7,261 nucleotides of DNA from DASUFH01 sp036274645. Its GTDB lineage: Bacteria; Acidobacteriota; Terriglobia; 20CM-2-55-15. Below, in pieces: positions 1-5,731 of this stretch. The position numbers were made by a program, and so were the translations under genes. The stretch lies in the NCBI GenBank assembly GCA_036274645.1, contig DASUFH010000212.1:1-7261 (forward strand), in the 5' to 3' direction. The notes below the pieces were generated by a model. It did not search any database. It had not been told where the DNA came from and saw only the letters and a program-made list of their open reading frames with translations. Within the stretch, counting starts at the first letter, position 1, and every line of letters begins with the position of its first letter.

Positions 1-506
1 AGCTCCTTGTCGGCAGGCGCCGCGCGGTAGGCGCGGAACAATTCGTCCGCGGTGCTCCTGGCGTTCAGACCCGCGGGACGTTTTCTCGAAAATAGCCGGG
101 AAACGAAATCGGCTCGATCCTCCGCAATCTCGAACAACGCCTTGTACATCATCAACTCGACCATGTTCTGGCGCCGGATGTCGATAATGAAGGCCATTTT
201 CGGCCGCAAAGCGGAGAGATAGGTGAAGTTCTGCTCGGGGCCTACGCCCAGATATACGCCCCCCGGCGTTTCGGCGCTCACCAGGAAGGGGATCACCCGC
301 TGATATTCGATCTCGTTGGACAGAAAGTTTTCGAAGCGGAAAGAGCCGCCGGGTTCCGAAAAATCGGACACCATCTTCCAGAACTCGGCGTCCGACAGGC
401 GGTCCGGCAGGGGTTGCGCTTCGAGAAACGCGGAGACAGCAAGCGCAAGCACGCACGCAAGCAGGCCGCCCCCCATGATCAGACGCCGGGCCTTTATCTG
501 GGTCAT
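1..506 (-). CDS. Secreted protein of unknown function, possibly LIC_10091-like (C-terminus beyond window)
   Basis: An open frame runs from an ATG at 506 to the left edge with no stop (168 whole codons), so the C-terminal part is missing. The start is set by a strong GAGGAGG-type ribosome site at 511-518, four bases upstream. Residues 1-30 look like a Sec signal peptide: a basic start (MTQIKARR), then a hydrophobic stretch (LIMGGGLLACVLALAVSAFL). The mature part begins with LSDAEFWKMVSDFSEPGG and has a glycine-rich segment VYLGVGPEQNFTYLSALRP (residues 84-102), then MAFIIDIRRQNMVELMMYKA. I associate that GVGPEQNFTY...DIRRQN pattern, from memory, with an uncharacterised LIC_10091-like family in Acidobacteriota and Leptospira. 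The glycine-rich turn followed by a strand ending in D would suit a Rossmann-like fold, but function is unknown. It is transcribed divergently from the 5'-nucleotidase gene. That it is a real gene is fairly sure; the family name is tentative. Confidence 0.8.
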   Translation of the reverse strand, partial: MTQIKARRLIMGGGLLACVLALAVSAFLEAQPLPDRLSDAEFWKMVSDFSEPGGSFRFENFLSNEIEYQRVIPFLVSAETPGGVYLGVGPEQNFTYLSALRPKMAFIIDIRRQNMVELMMYKALFEIAEDRADFVSRLFSRKRPAGLNARSTADELFRAYRAAPADKE

Positions 507-627
507 CCCTTCCTCCTCGGCGCGTCCTTCGATCAACGCGCTGCAAAAAGGCGCGGCCCTCATATTAAGCTATCTACCGATCGCCGGGACTGTATTCGTT
601 TCACTGCTTCCTCAACCGAGAGACTCC
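507..627. promoter_or_regulatory. Divergent intergenic region between the secreted-protein gene and the nucleotidase gene
   Basis: These 121 bp separate two divergent start codons and must hold the promoters of both genes. An A/T-richer patch at about 561-577 (catattaagctatctacc) stands out from the GC-rich surroundings and could supply -10-like hexamers on either strand. I could not pair it with a convincing -35 box at 16-18 bp. The region also contains the left gene's ribosome site (511-518) and a weak GAGAG about 6 bp before the ATG at 628. That promoters are here is inferred from gene orientation, not from a clear motif. Confidence 0.4.
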
Positions 628-2067
628 ATGATCCGAATCGCGCGAACCATGTTACGAACCATCCGCGGCGCCGGGCTTCTGATCGTTGCCGCGTCGCTTG
701 GCGTTGCGGCGCAGGCGCCCACGCGCGTGACGATCATGCACACCAATGACCTTCACGGTCAGATCGGACCGCGGAACGGCCAGGGAGGTCTGGCCGAAAT
801 CGCGACGATCATGCGTGCGGGCCGCCCTGATTTGTTGCTGGACGCGGGCGACCTCTTCACGGGCACCTACGTCGATGATCGCTTTGAAGGGCGTCCGACC
901 ATTCTCGCCATGAACGCTATCGGATATACCGCGGGCACAATCGGGAATCACGAGTTCGACTATGGCCAGTCCGTTCTGGCGGACCGCATACGAGAGGCGA
1001 AGTTTCCGCTGCTCTCCGCCAATCTTGAATCTGCAATTCCGGGAATCCGGCCCTTTGTGGTCGTCCGCGTCAAAGGGATTCGCATCGGGCTGATCGGCCT
1101 GACGACCGCAGATGTCCGCACGACCACGCACCCCAGAAACCTTGCGGGCATCCGCGTCCGGGAAGCGGTCGAAACGCTTCACGAGGTCCTTCCCGAGGTT
1201 CGCGCTCGCGCGGATTTTGTCATCGTCATGGCGCACCTGACCGACGAGGAGGAGCGGCGGGTGGCTGCCGCGTTTCCGGAGATCCGGCTGATTATCGGCG
1301 GACATAATCACAGCGTGGTGGGACCCGTTCAACGTGGCGAAACGCTCATCGCCAAGACCGGCAGCATCGGCCGCAATGTCGGACAAATCGATCTGGAATT
1401 TCAGGGAACACGGATGACCCGAATGGACGCCCGGCTGATTCCCGTCCGCGGACGGCCCAATCGTGAAGTGGCCAGTCTTCTCGAACCATTCACGCAGGCA
1501 GTGGCCAAAACTCTGGCCGGCATTGTCGGCGAGTCCACCGCGGATTTAGCGAAATCGGACCGCGCCGAGTCCGCCCTGGCCAATATCGTGGCCGACGCCT
1601 ACCGAGCGCGGGCCACAACCCAGATCGGGATCGCCAATCTGGGAGGCATACGCGGATCCATTCCGCGCGGCCCCATTCAGTGGAACACGCTTTTCGAGGT
1701 TTTCCCGTTCCGGGACACGCTGGTGACACTCAAGCTGACGGGCGCGCAACTGAAGAAAACTCTGGGTGTCCGGCTGGTTGCGATCAGCGGGGCGCGCGCC
1801 CGCTACGATCTCACAAAAGCCTCTGGAGACCGGCTCATTGCGGCGACTCTGAGCAATGGCGATCCCATCATGGACACGCGAATCTATTCGGTGGCCACCA
1901 ACGATTTTCTCGTCGCGGGCGGCGACGGGTTCGGAGAACTCGGTCGTGGAACCGATATCTCCGATACCGGAATTCCCGTTCGGGACGTCCTGACCGACTA
2001 CGTCCGGAACCAGCGAACTCTGCGCCCCGGCCTCGATGGCCGCATCGTCGTGGAACGCGCTCCGTAA
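628..2067 (+). CDS. Secreted 5'-nucleotidase / metallophosphoesterase (UshA/CD73 family)
   Basis: This 479-residue protein is a two-domain 5'-nucleotidase that releases phosphate from extracellular or periplasmic nucleotides using two metal ions. Residues 1-30 form a Sec signal peptide (MIRIARTMLRTIRG, then GLLIVAASLGVAAQA). The N-terminal calcineurin-like domain has every expected metal-site motif: HTNDLHG (38-44), AGD (73-75), GNHE (106-109), AHL (202-204) and GGHNH (224-228). The C-terminal substrate domain shows NLGGIRG (337-343), with the arginine expected to hold the phosphate, FEVFPF (356-361) and GGDGF (431-435). In family members aromatic residues near the last two motifs stack on the nucleobase. 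The frame is open back to 316, but that extension lies antisense to the neighbouring gene; the ATG at 628 directly precedes the signal peptide. An ATG at 649 is a weaker alternative. The exact substrate (nucleoside monophosphate, UDP-sugar, cyclic nucleotide) cannot be read from sequence. No lipobox is visible. Confidence 0.95.
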   Translation: MIRIARTMLRTIRGAGLLIVAASLGVAAQAPTRVTIMHTNDLHGQIGPRNGQGGLAEIATIMRAGRPDLLLDAGDLFTGTYVDDRFEGRPTILAMNAIGYTAGTIGNHEFDYGQSVLADRIREAKFPLLSANLESAIPGIRPFVVVRVKGIRIGLIGLTTADVRTTTHPRNLAGIRVREAVETLHEVLPEVRARADFVIVMAHLTDEEERRVAAAFPEIRLIIGGHNHSVVGPVQRGETLIAKTGSIGRNVGQIDLEFQGTRMTRMDARLIPVRGRPNREVASLLEPFTQAVAKTLAGIVGESTADLAKSDRAESALANIVADAYRARATTQIGIANLGGIRGSIPRGPIQWNTLFEVFPFRDTLVTLKLTGAQLKKTLGVRLVAISGARARYDLTKASGDRLIAATLSNGDPIMDTRIYSVATNDFLVAGGDGFGELGRGTDISDTGIPVRDVLTDYVRNQRTLRPGLDGRIVVERAP

Positions 2068-2316
2068 ACAGACGTATTGAAGAAGACTTCCCCTTTTCAC
2101 CACGGCCGCTCCATGAATTCCCTCTTTTCGCGCAGCCAGCCACACCGGACGGCGGTCTAAGAATGTAACAGCTGGCGCAAAGCTGGAGTGCTCCGGTTGA
2201 TAACTCCAAAAGGCGCATCGACATCTCAAATTCTCCCGTTCCGCTCCCCTTGGAAACCGGCAATCTCTTCGCAGCTGGCGTCGAAAAAATATGGATGTAA
2301 AGGGAAAGGAACTCAT
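2068..2316. other. Intergenic region between the nucleotidase and membrane-protein genes
   Basis: No gene is supported in these 249 bp. Just after the nucleotidase stop there is a short GAAG-AAGA-CTTC hairpin followed by CCCCTTTTC (about 2080-2098); its 4-bp stem makes it a poor terminator. A TTGATA hexamer at 2197-2202 could be a -35 box for the next gene, but no good -10 lies 16-18 bp downstream. The same-strand frame of the membrane-protein gene is open upstream to a GTG at 2188, but nothing in that stretch looks protein-like. Confidence 0.4.
2305..2310 (+). promoter_or_regulatory. Ribosome binding site deciding the start at 2317
   Basis: AAAGGA lies six bases before the ATG at 2317, a normal spacing. 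It supports that ATG over the upstream in-frame GTG at 2188, which has no comparable site and would add 43 residues of low-quality sequence before the conserved start. Confidence 0.65.
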
Positions 2317-2868
2317 ATGAAGGAGGAACGCACAATCGTGTCATTCGACCGGGTTCCGGCGAGACGGATCTGGTGGTCGGCAATCTTCGCGGGTACGTTT
2401 TTCGCTCTCGGCATCATGTTGCTGCTGGGATTCTTCGGACTGGCTGTCGGGGCCGGAGCAACCGGACCGGGTGGAGAGATGACGCAGGGAATAACGATGT
2501 GGGCAAGCATCTGGTCTGTCGTTACCGCGTTTATCAGTTTCTTCTGCGGCGGATGGCTGGCCGGAAGGGTCTCCGGAACGCAAGCCAAGACTGATGGCGC
2601 GTTACATGGCCTCACCGTCTGGGGACTCGGCAGCATGGCGATCTTTTACTTCGCGGTAACAGGCACGAGCCGGCTGATGGGTTTGCTTGCGCTTTCGGAC
2701 GCAACTCTGGCGCCGGTGGCGCCTGGCATGGTTTCCGCAATGACGACCAGCGCGGCGTTCTGGGCGTTGTGGGTGGCCATCAGCGGGCTGATTGGCGCCA
2801 TCGCCGGAGGGTACTCCGGCGGCTATAAGGACGCGGTCTCGGTGGTCCAGTTCCGGCGCGCGGCATAG
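2317..2868 (+). CDS. Four-helix integral membrane protein, PhnA-like type, function unknown
   Basis: A 183-residue inner-membrane protein with four likely transmembrane segments: about 20-46 (from IWWSAIFAGTFFALGIMLLL), 60-83 (ending GGWLAGR), 97-122 (LHGLTVWGLGSMAIFYFAV) and 145-169 (ending AGGYSGG). The order WxAIFAG, a GxGAG-like turn, GGWLAGR, then DGALHGLTVWGL matches a widespread small membrane family that databases often label 'PhnA-like protein'. That name says nothing about phosphonate metabolism, and no enzymatic residues are apparent. The short N-terminus has charged residues (MKEERTIVSFDRVPARR) and the C-terminus ends in QFRRAA. The GxxxG-type glycines in helices 2 and 4 suggest close helix packing. 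It lies 249 bp after the nucleotidase gene on the same strand and converges with the operon to its right, so it is probably transcribed alone. Confident about a real membrane protein; the family name is from memory. Confidence 0.88.
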   Translation: MKEERTIVSFDRVPARRIWWSAIFAGTFFALGIMLLLGFFGLAVGAGATGPGGEMTQGITMWASIWSVVTAFISFFCGGWLAGRVSGTQAKTDGALHGLTVWGLGSMAIFYFAVTGTSRLMGLLALSDATLAPVAPGMVSAMTTSAAFWALWVAISGLIGAIAGGYSGGYKDAVSVVQFRRAA

Positions 2869-2902
2869 ACAGACATGCAACCGCGAATGGCGATATCGGA
2901 TA

Positions 2903-3003
2903 CCCGTGGCAGGAGGAGGCCTAACACAGAAGGAGCAGAGTTTCAGAAAGCAAGCGCTGTTGGATTCCTTTCAGGCTACAGCCATGTGAAACCCTGCCAC
3001 GGG
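2903..3003. repeat. 101-bp intergenic segment bounded by a perfect 11-bp inverted repeat
   Basis: CCCGTGGCAGG at 2903-2913 is exactly complementary to CCTGCCACGGG at 2993-3003, with AT pairs continuing just outside after one mismatch. Inside lies a smaller inverted pair, GCTGT at 2956-2960 with ACAGC at 2978-2982. The segment sits between two convergent genes and has no convincing coding content, although short plus-strand frames cross it. It could be a folded 3' region of the membrane-protein transcript or the remnant of a small mobile element. I see no clear target-site duplication. The arms are plainly visible; the function is unknown. Confidence 0.55.
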
Positions 3004-3013
3004 CATGATCTCG

Positions 3014-3165
3014 TTACGCTTCGTTTGCAGGAAGCCCAGAAAGAAGCGTCGAGGAGCTTACGCTTCGTTTGCAGGAAGCTCCAGAAAGAAGCGCCGAGGA
3101 GCTACGTTTCGTTTGCAGGAAGCTCCAGAAAGAATAGAAGTTCACGCGGAGGAGCGTCGAGGAGC
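3014..3165. repeat. Imperfect tandem repeat, period 44-45 bp, three copies, overlapping a gene's 3' end
   Basis: The core TCGTTTGCAGGAAGC begins at 3021, 3065 and 3109, a period of 44 bp. Copies are about 3014-3057, 3058-3102 and 3103-3165. Copy 1 lacks one base (AAGCCCAG for AAGCTCCAG). Copy 3 carries about 18 extra bases (around 3135-3152) before the shared CGTCGAGGAGC end. On the minus strand copy 3 encodes the last 20 or so residues and stop of the 128-residue protein; copies 1 and 2 lie past the stop. The 2/1 junction can fold with GGAGCTT (3053-3059) pairing to AAGCTCC (3076-3082), and the 3/2 junction keeps a 6-bp version. It may be a local duplication of the gene's tail, or a hairpin-forming repeat family that landed there and supplied the C-terminus. 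It could also end transcription between the convergent genes, but no T-run follows. Confidence 0.7.
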
Positions 3166-3488
3166 CGTTTGCGGAGATCACCCGGACGCAGGCGCAATGG
3201 CAGAGCCACGATGATGCTCGCCAGCGTCAGATCCCGGCCCTCGGCGCCCTGAACCATCGGAATTTCGCGAGGCTCCGCGTAGCGGATCAGCAGATCCTCG
3301 GCGTCGAGTCGCAGCGACATGGAGCCGGAATGACGGTCGGTCGAAACGAGAATGACCTCTTCGCGCGATGCGGAGACGATTCTGCCGCGGAACGATACGG
3401 TCCACCCCAGCAGGCGTCCGGTGCAGAAGATGGACGCGTCTTCCGCGCGCAGTTTGTCGAAAATCAGAAATGCGTCTTCTCGTGTCAT
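3102..3488 (-). CDS. Conserved-looking hypothetical protein, second gene of the propeller operon
   Basis: A 128-residue soluble protein with no signal peptide or membrane segment. Its ATG at 3488 overlaps the propeller gene's TGA in an ATGA, so it is probably translated by coupling; no good ribosome site of its own is visible. It begins with a helix-like MTREDAFLIFDKLRAEDASI. A run of likely beta strands follows, FRGRIVSASREEVILVST (33-50) and GSMSLRLDAEDLLIRYAEP (55-73), then a strand-rich SIIVALPLRL (91-100). This alternation suggests a small beta-sandwich or barrel. I do not recognise the family and assign no function. The last 20 or so residues (from LLDAPPRELLFF) come from the tandem repeat that continues past the stop, so the C-terminus may be recently altered. 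Strand position, operon overlap and sensible composition make it likely real. Confidence 0.75.
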   Translation of the reverse strand: MTREDAFLIFDKLRAEDASIFCTGRLLGWTVSFRGRIVSASREEVILVSTDRHSGSMSLRLDAEDLLIRYAEPREIPMVQGAEGRDLTLASIIVALPLRLRPGDLRKRLLDAPPRELLFFLELPANET

Positions 3489-4843
3489 GGCTGCCGGCCC
3501 ACGGCGAACAGATCCTTCTCGCCGCGGATAAACATCATGCCATCGGAAATGGCCGGTGTCGCCATCAATGGTTGTCCCATCGAATGGACACCGATCACTT
3601 CGAACTCCGGCCCGGCTTTGATCACGGTGATGTCGCCATCCTCGCTTGAGAGATAGATCTTCCCGTCTGCGGCTACGGGCGAAGCGCTGAAGCCACTGCC
3701 CTGATGGGGCACGCGCGAGACGTAGCGGGTCTCACCGGTGACCGGATCGAAGCACGCGAGGATACCTTCGTTACGAAGAACGTACAGGCAATCCCGGTAG
3801 ACCAGCGGTGTCGGCATATAGGGCCCCGCCCGTTGCTTCGCCCATGCGACGCTCCGGCTCGATGTCTCACCGGGACGCAGCGAGATATCGCCCGAAGCCC
3901 CTCTCCGGATTGCAAACACCGGCGCTTCCGGACTCCGCCCGCTGGCAACGATAATCAGATCGCCGGTCAGGATGGGGGTGGGCGCCGTGATCTTCGAGCT
4001 GCCGCCGAGACGCCACAACTCCTTTCCGGTCTCCGGATCGTAGCTGCGAATAAAGTTTGGCGAGTTCGTGATCAATTCGGCGCGGCCGGGACCGCCATAA
4101 ACCGTTGGAGTCGCCCATGAGGGCAGTTCGTCGCGTTCCGCTTTCCAGACCGTTGTTCCATTACGGATATCCACCGCCATCAGGAAAGAACCACGCTGCT
4201 GATCGCACTGGACGATAACCAGATCTCGATAGATGATGGGCGAACTCGCGGGCCCCCATTCATAATCGGGCGCGTCATATGCGCCGGTATCGATGTGTCC
4301 CAGGTTCTTTTTCCACACCAGTTCGCCCTTCATGTCGTAGGCGTACAGACCCTGCGATCCGAAAAACGCGATGAGATAGCGTCCGTCGGTAGCGGGAGTG
4401 GCGCTGGCGTATGTCGACTTCACGTGACGCTTGTCGCGCGGGACTCCTTCGTAAGCCACGCGCTCCCACAATATCCGGCCGGAACGTTTATCGAGGCTGA
4501 ACACCGTCCACTGTTGGGGAGACCGGTCATCGGAAGCGTCACCATCACCGAACAAACCCCGTCTGAACGTCGCGTCCGGCCGGCTGCTGACTGCAGAAGT
4601 CACGAAAACCGAGTCGTCCCACACAATCGGACTCGAATGGCCCAGTCCGGGAATTCGCTGTTTCCACCGGATGGCGGTTCCCTTCTCGCCATCCCATGCA
4701 GTGGGCAGGCCCTGCCCGTCGGCAACTCCAGCCGCATGGTCTCCACGGAAGGAAGGCCATCCGCCGGACGGCCGCTGGGCGCCTGCAGGAGCGAGGATCG
4801 CGAACAGGATGGCCGCAGAGATGAAGAAAATGCGCTGTGTCAT
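3485..4843 (-). CDS. Secreted PQQ-like beta-propeller (PQQ_2/BamB-like repeat) protein
   Basis: With the ATG at 4843 the product is 452 residues; an in-frame ATG at 4897 would give 470. Residues 1-22 are a clean Sec signal peptide (MTQRIFFISAAILFAILAPAGA), then GGWPSFRGDHAAGVADGQGL, an opening typical of propeller proteins in Acidobacteriota, Planctomycetes and Verrucomicrobia. Blade-like repeats recur: HSSPIVWDDSVFVTSA (69-84), WTVFSLDKRSGRILWE (112-127), GLYAYDMKGELVWKK (165-179), LMAVDIRNGTTVWK (221-234), IRSYDPETGKELWRLGG (265-281), LACFDPVTGETRY (362-374) and GDITVIKA (403-410). The (A/S)xDxxxGxxxW signature is that of PQQ_2 blades. Such proteins usually act as periplasmic or surface scaffolds and need not bind PQQ. 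No heme motif is seen, so a quinoprotein dehydrogenase is unlikely. The 4843 start is preferred because it places the signal peptide at the N-terminus; the longer form would begin with a partial copy of it. The 3' end overlaps the next gene by 4 bp. Confidence 0.9.
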   Translation of the reverse strand: MTQRIFFISAAILFAILAPAGAQRPSGGWPSFRGDHAAGVADGQGLPTAWDGEKGTAIRWKQRIPGLGHSSPIVWDDSVFVTSAVSSRPDATFRRGLFGDGDASDDRSPQQWTVFSLDKRSGRILWERVAYEGVPRDKRHVKSTYASATPATDGRYLIAFFGSQGLYAYDMKGELVWKKNLGHIDTGAYDAPDYEWGPASSPIIYRDLVIVQCDQQRGSFLMAVDIRNGTTVWKAERDELPSWATPTVYGGPGRAELITNSPNFIRSYDPETGKELWRLGGSSKITAPTPILTGDLIIVASGRSPEAPVFAIRRGASGDISLRPGETSSRSVAWAKQRAGPYMPTPLVYRDCLYVLRNEGILACFDPVTGETRYVSRVPHQGSGFSASPVAADGKIYLSSEDGDITVIKAGPEFEVIGVHSMGQPLMATPAISDGMMFIRGEKDLFAVGRQP

Positions 4844-4909
4844 GGCATGCCGTGGCCCGTTGATGGCCGCCGAGATGAAGAAAATGCGTTGTGTCATGGC
4901 ATGCCGTGG
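4808..4909. repeat. 48-bp direct repeat (54-bp spacing) duplicating the start of the propeller gene
   Basis: Positions 4808-4855 and 4862-4909 are identical at 46 of 48 positions, differing at 4817/4871 and 4835/4889, with 6 bp between them. The unit covers 12 bases upstream of the propeller gene's ATG and its first 12 codons, so both the 4843 and 4897 starts carry the same leader (CCACGGCATGCC on the minus strand) and encode MTQRIFFISAAI. The 54-bp offset is 18 codons, so the frame stays open through both. This looks like a recent in-frame tandem duplication. Confidence 0.9.
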
Positions 4910-5134
4910 TTCGATTGCGCCCTAAACGATAACGCAAGTCCGGGCGCGCCGGGCGAAGATCCCGACGGGCAGGCAGGACGCAATGAAAAGCATGGGGGAC
5001 GTTCTCCGGCAAGGCCAAATAAAGTTATTTGACTTCTCCTCGCATCCGGCTTGTCCCGCGAACTCCAATTCGTTACGCTGTGGGCCTCATCTGGACCCGG
5101 CTGACTGGCAACACTGCATCCTAGAGGTTCCTCC
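4898..5134. promoter_or_regulatory. Divergent intergenic region between the propeller operon and the sigma-factor gene
   Basis: These 237 bp (plus about 54 more if the propeller gene starts at 4843) must contain promoters for both flanking genes. The most striking element is the palindrome at 5016-5031. A weak plus-strand promoter can be drawn with TTGTCC at 5051-5056 and TACGCT at 5074-5079 (17-bp spacer), matching consensus at only 4/6 and 3/6. The rest is GC-rich and I see no open frame worth calling. Confidence 0.4.
5016..5031. promoter_or_regulatory. 16-bp AT-rich palindrome, candidate operator
   Basis: CAAATAA-AG-TTATTTG is a perfect 7-bp inverted repeat with a 2-bp centre, in otherwise GC-rich DNA between two divergent genes. 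It lies about 104 bp upstream of the sigma-factor start and 119-173 bp upstream of the two possible propeller starts. It overlaps a TTGAC (5029-5033). The size and symmetry suit a dimeric DNA-binding regulator, but I cannot name one. The hairpin itself is too AT-rich to be a good terminator. Confidence 0.4.
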
Positions 5135-5731
5135 ATGACGGAACAGCAGTTTGCGTTGGCGTTCGAAAAGGGCTTCAACAGAACCATCCAGTTTCTGATG
5201 TCGGAAGGGGTGCCCGCCGAATATGCGGAAGAAGCAGCTCAGGCCGGCTGGGTCAAAGGCTGGGAGCGGCGGCACCAGTTGCGGGATTCGGAGAAGATCG
5301 GCAGCTGGGTGAATCGCATCAGCCTGAATGTCTTCCGGCACTCGCTTCGGCGCCGTTTCCCGGCGTCGGAACTGGTCGATCCGATCCTCCTTCCAGGCAC
5401 AAACGCGGCAACACTGGACATCCAGCGCGGCCTCGGCGCGTGCAATCCAACGGACCAGCAACTGCTGCGGGCCTATTACCTGGGCGGTTACACGAGCGTC
5501 GAAATGTCCCGCGCCTGGGACTGCACTCCCGAAGCGATTCGTGTCCGCGTGTTCCGCGCCAAGAGGCGGTTGATCGATTATCTCGCCATCCGGAAGTCGA
5601 GCACGGTTTTGACATCGCCGGACTGCCGGACGATCGCCCGTTCCCACGCATCCGGCGATTCGCGCCGGGCAATGATCCGGCCCAGCCAGTCGCGGTCGGC
5701 GCCGGCGAGCGATTTGACGGCCATCTCATAG
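5135..5731 (+). CDS. ECF-type RNA polymerase sigma factor (sigma-70 family) with a read-through C-terminal tail
   Basis: The 198-residue frame begins at an ATG preceded by AGAGG (5123-5127) at 7 bp. Residues about 8-75 match sigma region 2: a helix YAEEAAQAGWVKGWERRHQL (30-49) corresponding to the usual AED-AQE-F-RAW stretch, then LRDSEKIGSWVNRISLNVFR, ending in LRRR. Residues about 103-150 match region 4, a helix-turn-helix for the -35 element: NPTDQQLLRAYYLGGYTSVE, then TPEAIRVRVFRAKRRLIDYL. The linker (75-102) is short, with no region 1 or 3, as in ECF sigmas; it would direct polymerase to a small regulon. The fold ends near residue 150, yet the frame continues for 48 residues rich in Ser, Arg and Ala, encoded antisense to the end of the convergent dehydrogenase gene. 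That tail looks accidental. No anti-sigma gene is adjacent, so its control is unclear; the palindrome upstream could be involved. Confidence 0.85.
   Translation: MTEQQFALAFEKGFNRTIQFLMSEGVPAEYAEEAAQAGWVKGWERRHQLRDSEKIGSWVNRISLNVFRHSLRRRFPASELVDPILLPGTNAATLDIQRGLGACNPTDQQLLRAYYLGGYTSVEMSRAWDCTPEAIRVRVFRAKRRLIDYLAIRKSSTVLTSPDCRTIARSHASGDSRRAMIRPSQSRSAPASDLTAIS

Noticed and set aside
316..627. N-terminal extension of the nucleotidase frame by 104 residues
   Set aside because: It is antisense to the left-hand secreted-protein gene, has low-complexity Arg/Ser composition, and would bury the signal peptide that starts at 628.
652..1386. Long minus-strand frame of 244 codons antisense to the nucleotidase
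   Set aside because: The nucleotidase has every family motif; the antisense frame has none and reflects GC-rich codon bias.
2080..2098. Rho-independent terminator after the nucleotidase
   Set aside because: The hairpin has only a 4-bp stem and the following T-run is interrupted, so it is too weak to call.
2188..2316. Upstream GTG start for the membrane-protein gene
   Set aside because: The added 43 residues do not resemble a protein N-terminus, and a good ribosome site precedes the ATG at 2317.
1546..2316. Long minus-strand frame of 256 codons
   Set aside because: It mostly lies antisense to the nucleotidase C-terminal domain and shows no recognisable motif or ribosome site.
3014..3165. 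CRISPR array
   Set aside because: The copies are adjacent with no distinct spacers, the period is set by one continuous imperfect unit, and there are no cas genes.
2875..3252. Plus-strand frame with repeated LRFVCRKLQKEA-like units, possibly a repeat protein
   Set aside because: The repetition comes from the DNA tandem repeat read in a different frame; the rest is Arg/Ser-rich and antisense to the 128-residue gene, with no convincing ribosome site.
3485..4843. PQQ-dependent alcohol or methanol dehydrogenase
   Set aside because: The protein has only generic propeller blades, is shorter than quinoprotein dehydrogenases, and lacks their catalytic and disulfide motifs and any CxxCH heme site.
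4295..5032. Plus-strand frame of 245 codons across the propeller gene start
   Set aside because: It is the opposite strand of the propeller gene; its internal repeat is merely the 48-bp duplication.
5051..5079. Sigma-70-type promoter TTGTCC-17-TACGCT before the sigma-factor gene
   Set aside because: Matches to consensus are 4/6 and 3/6, which is expected by chance in a region of this size.
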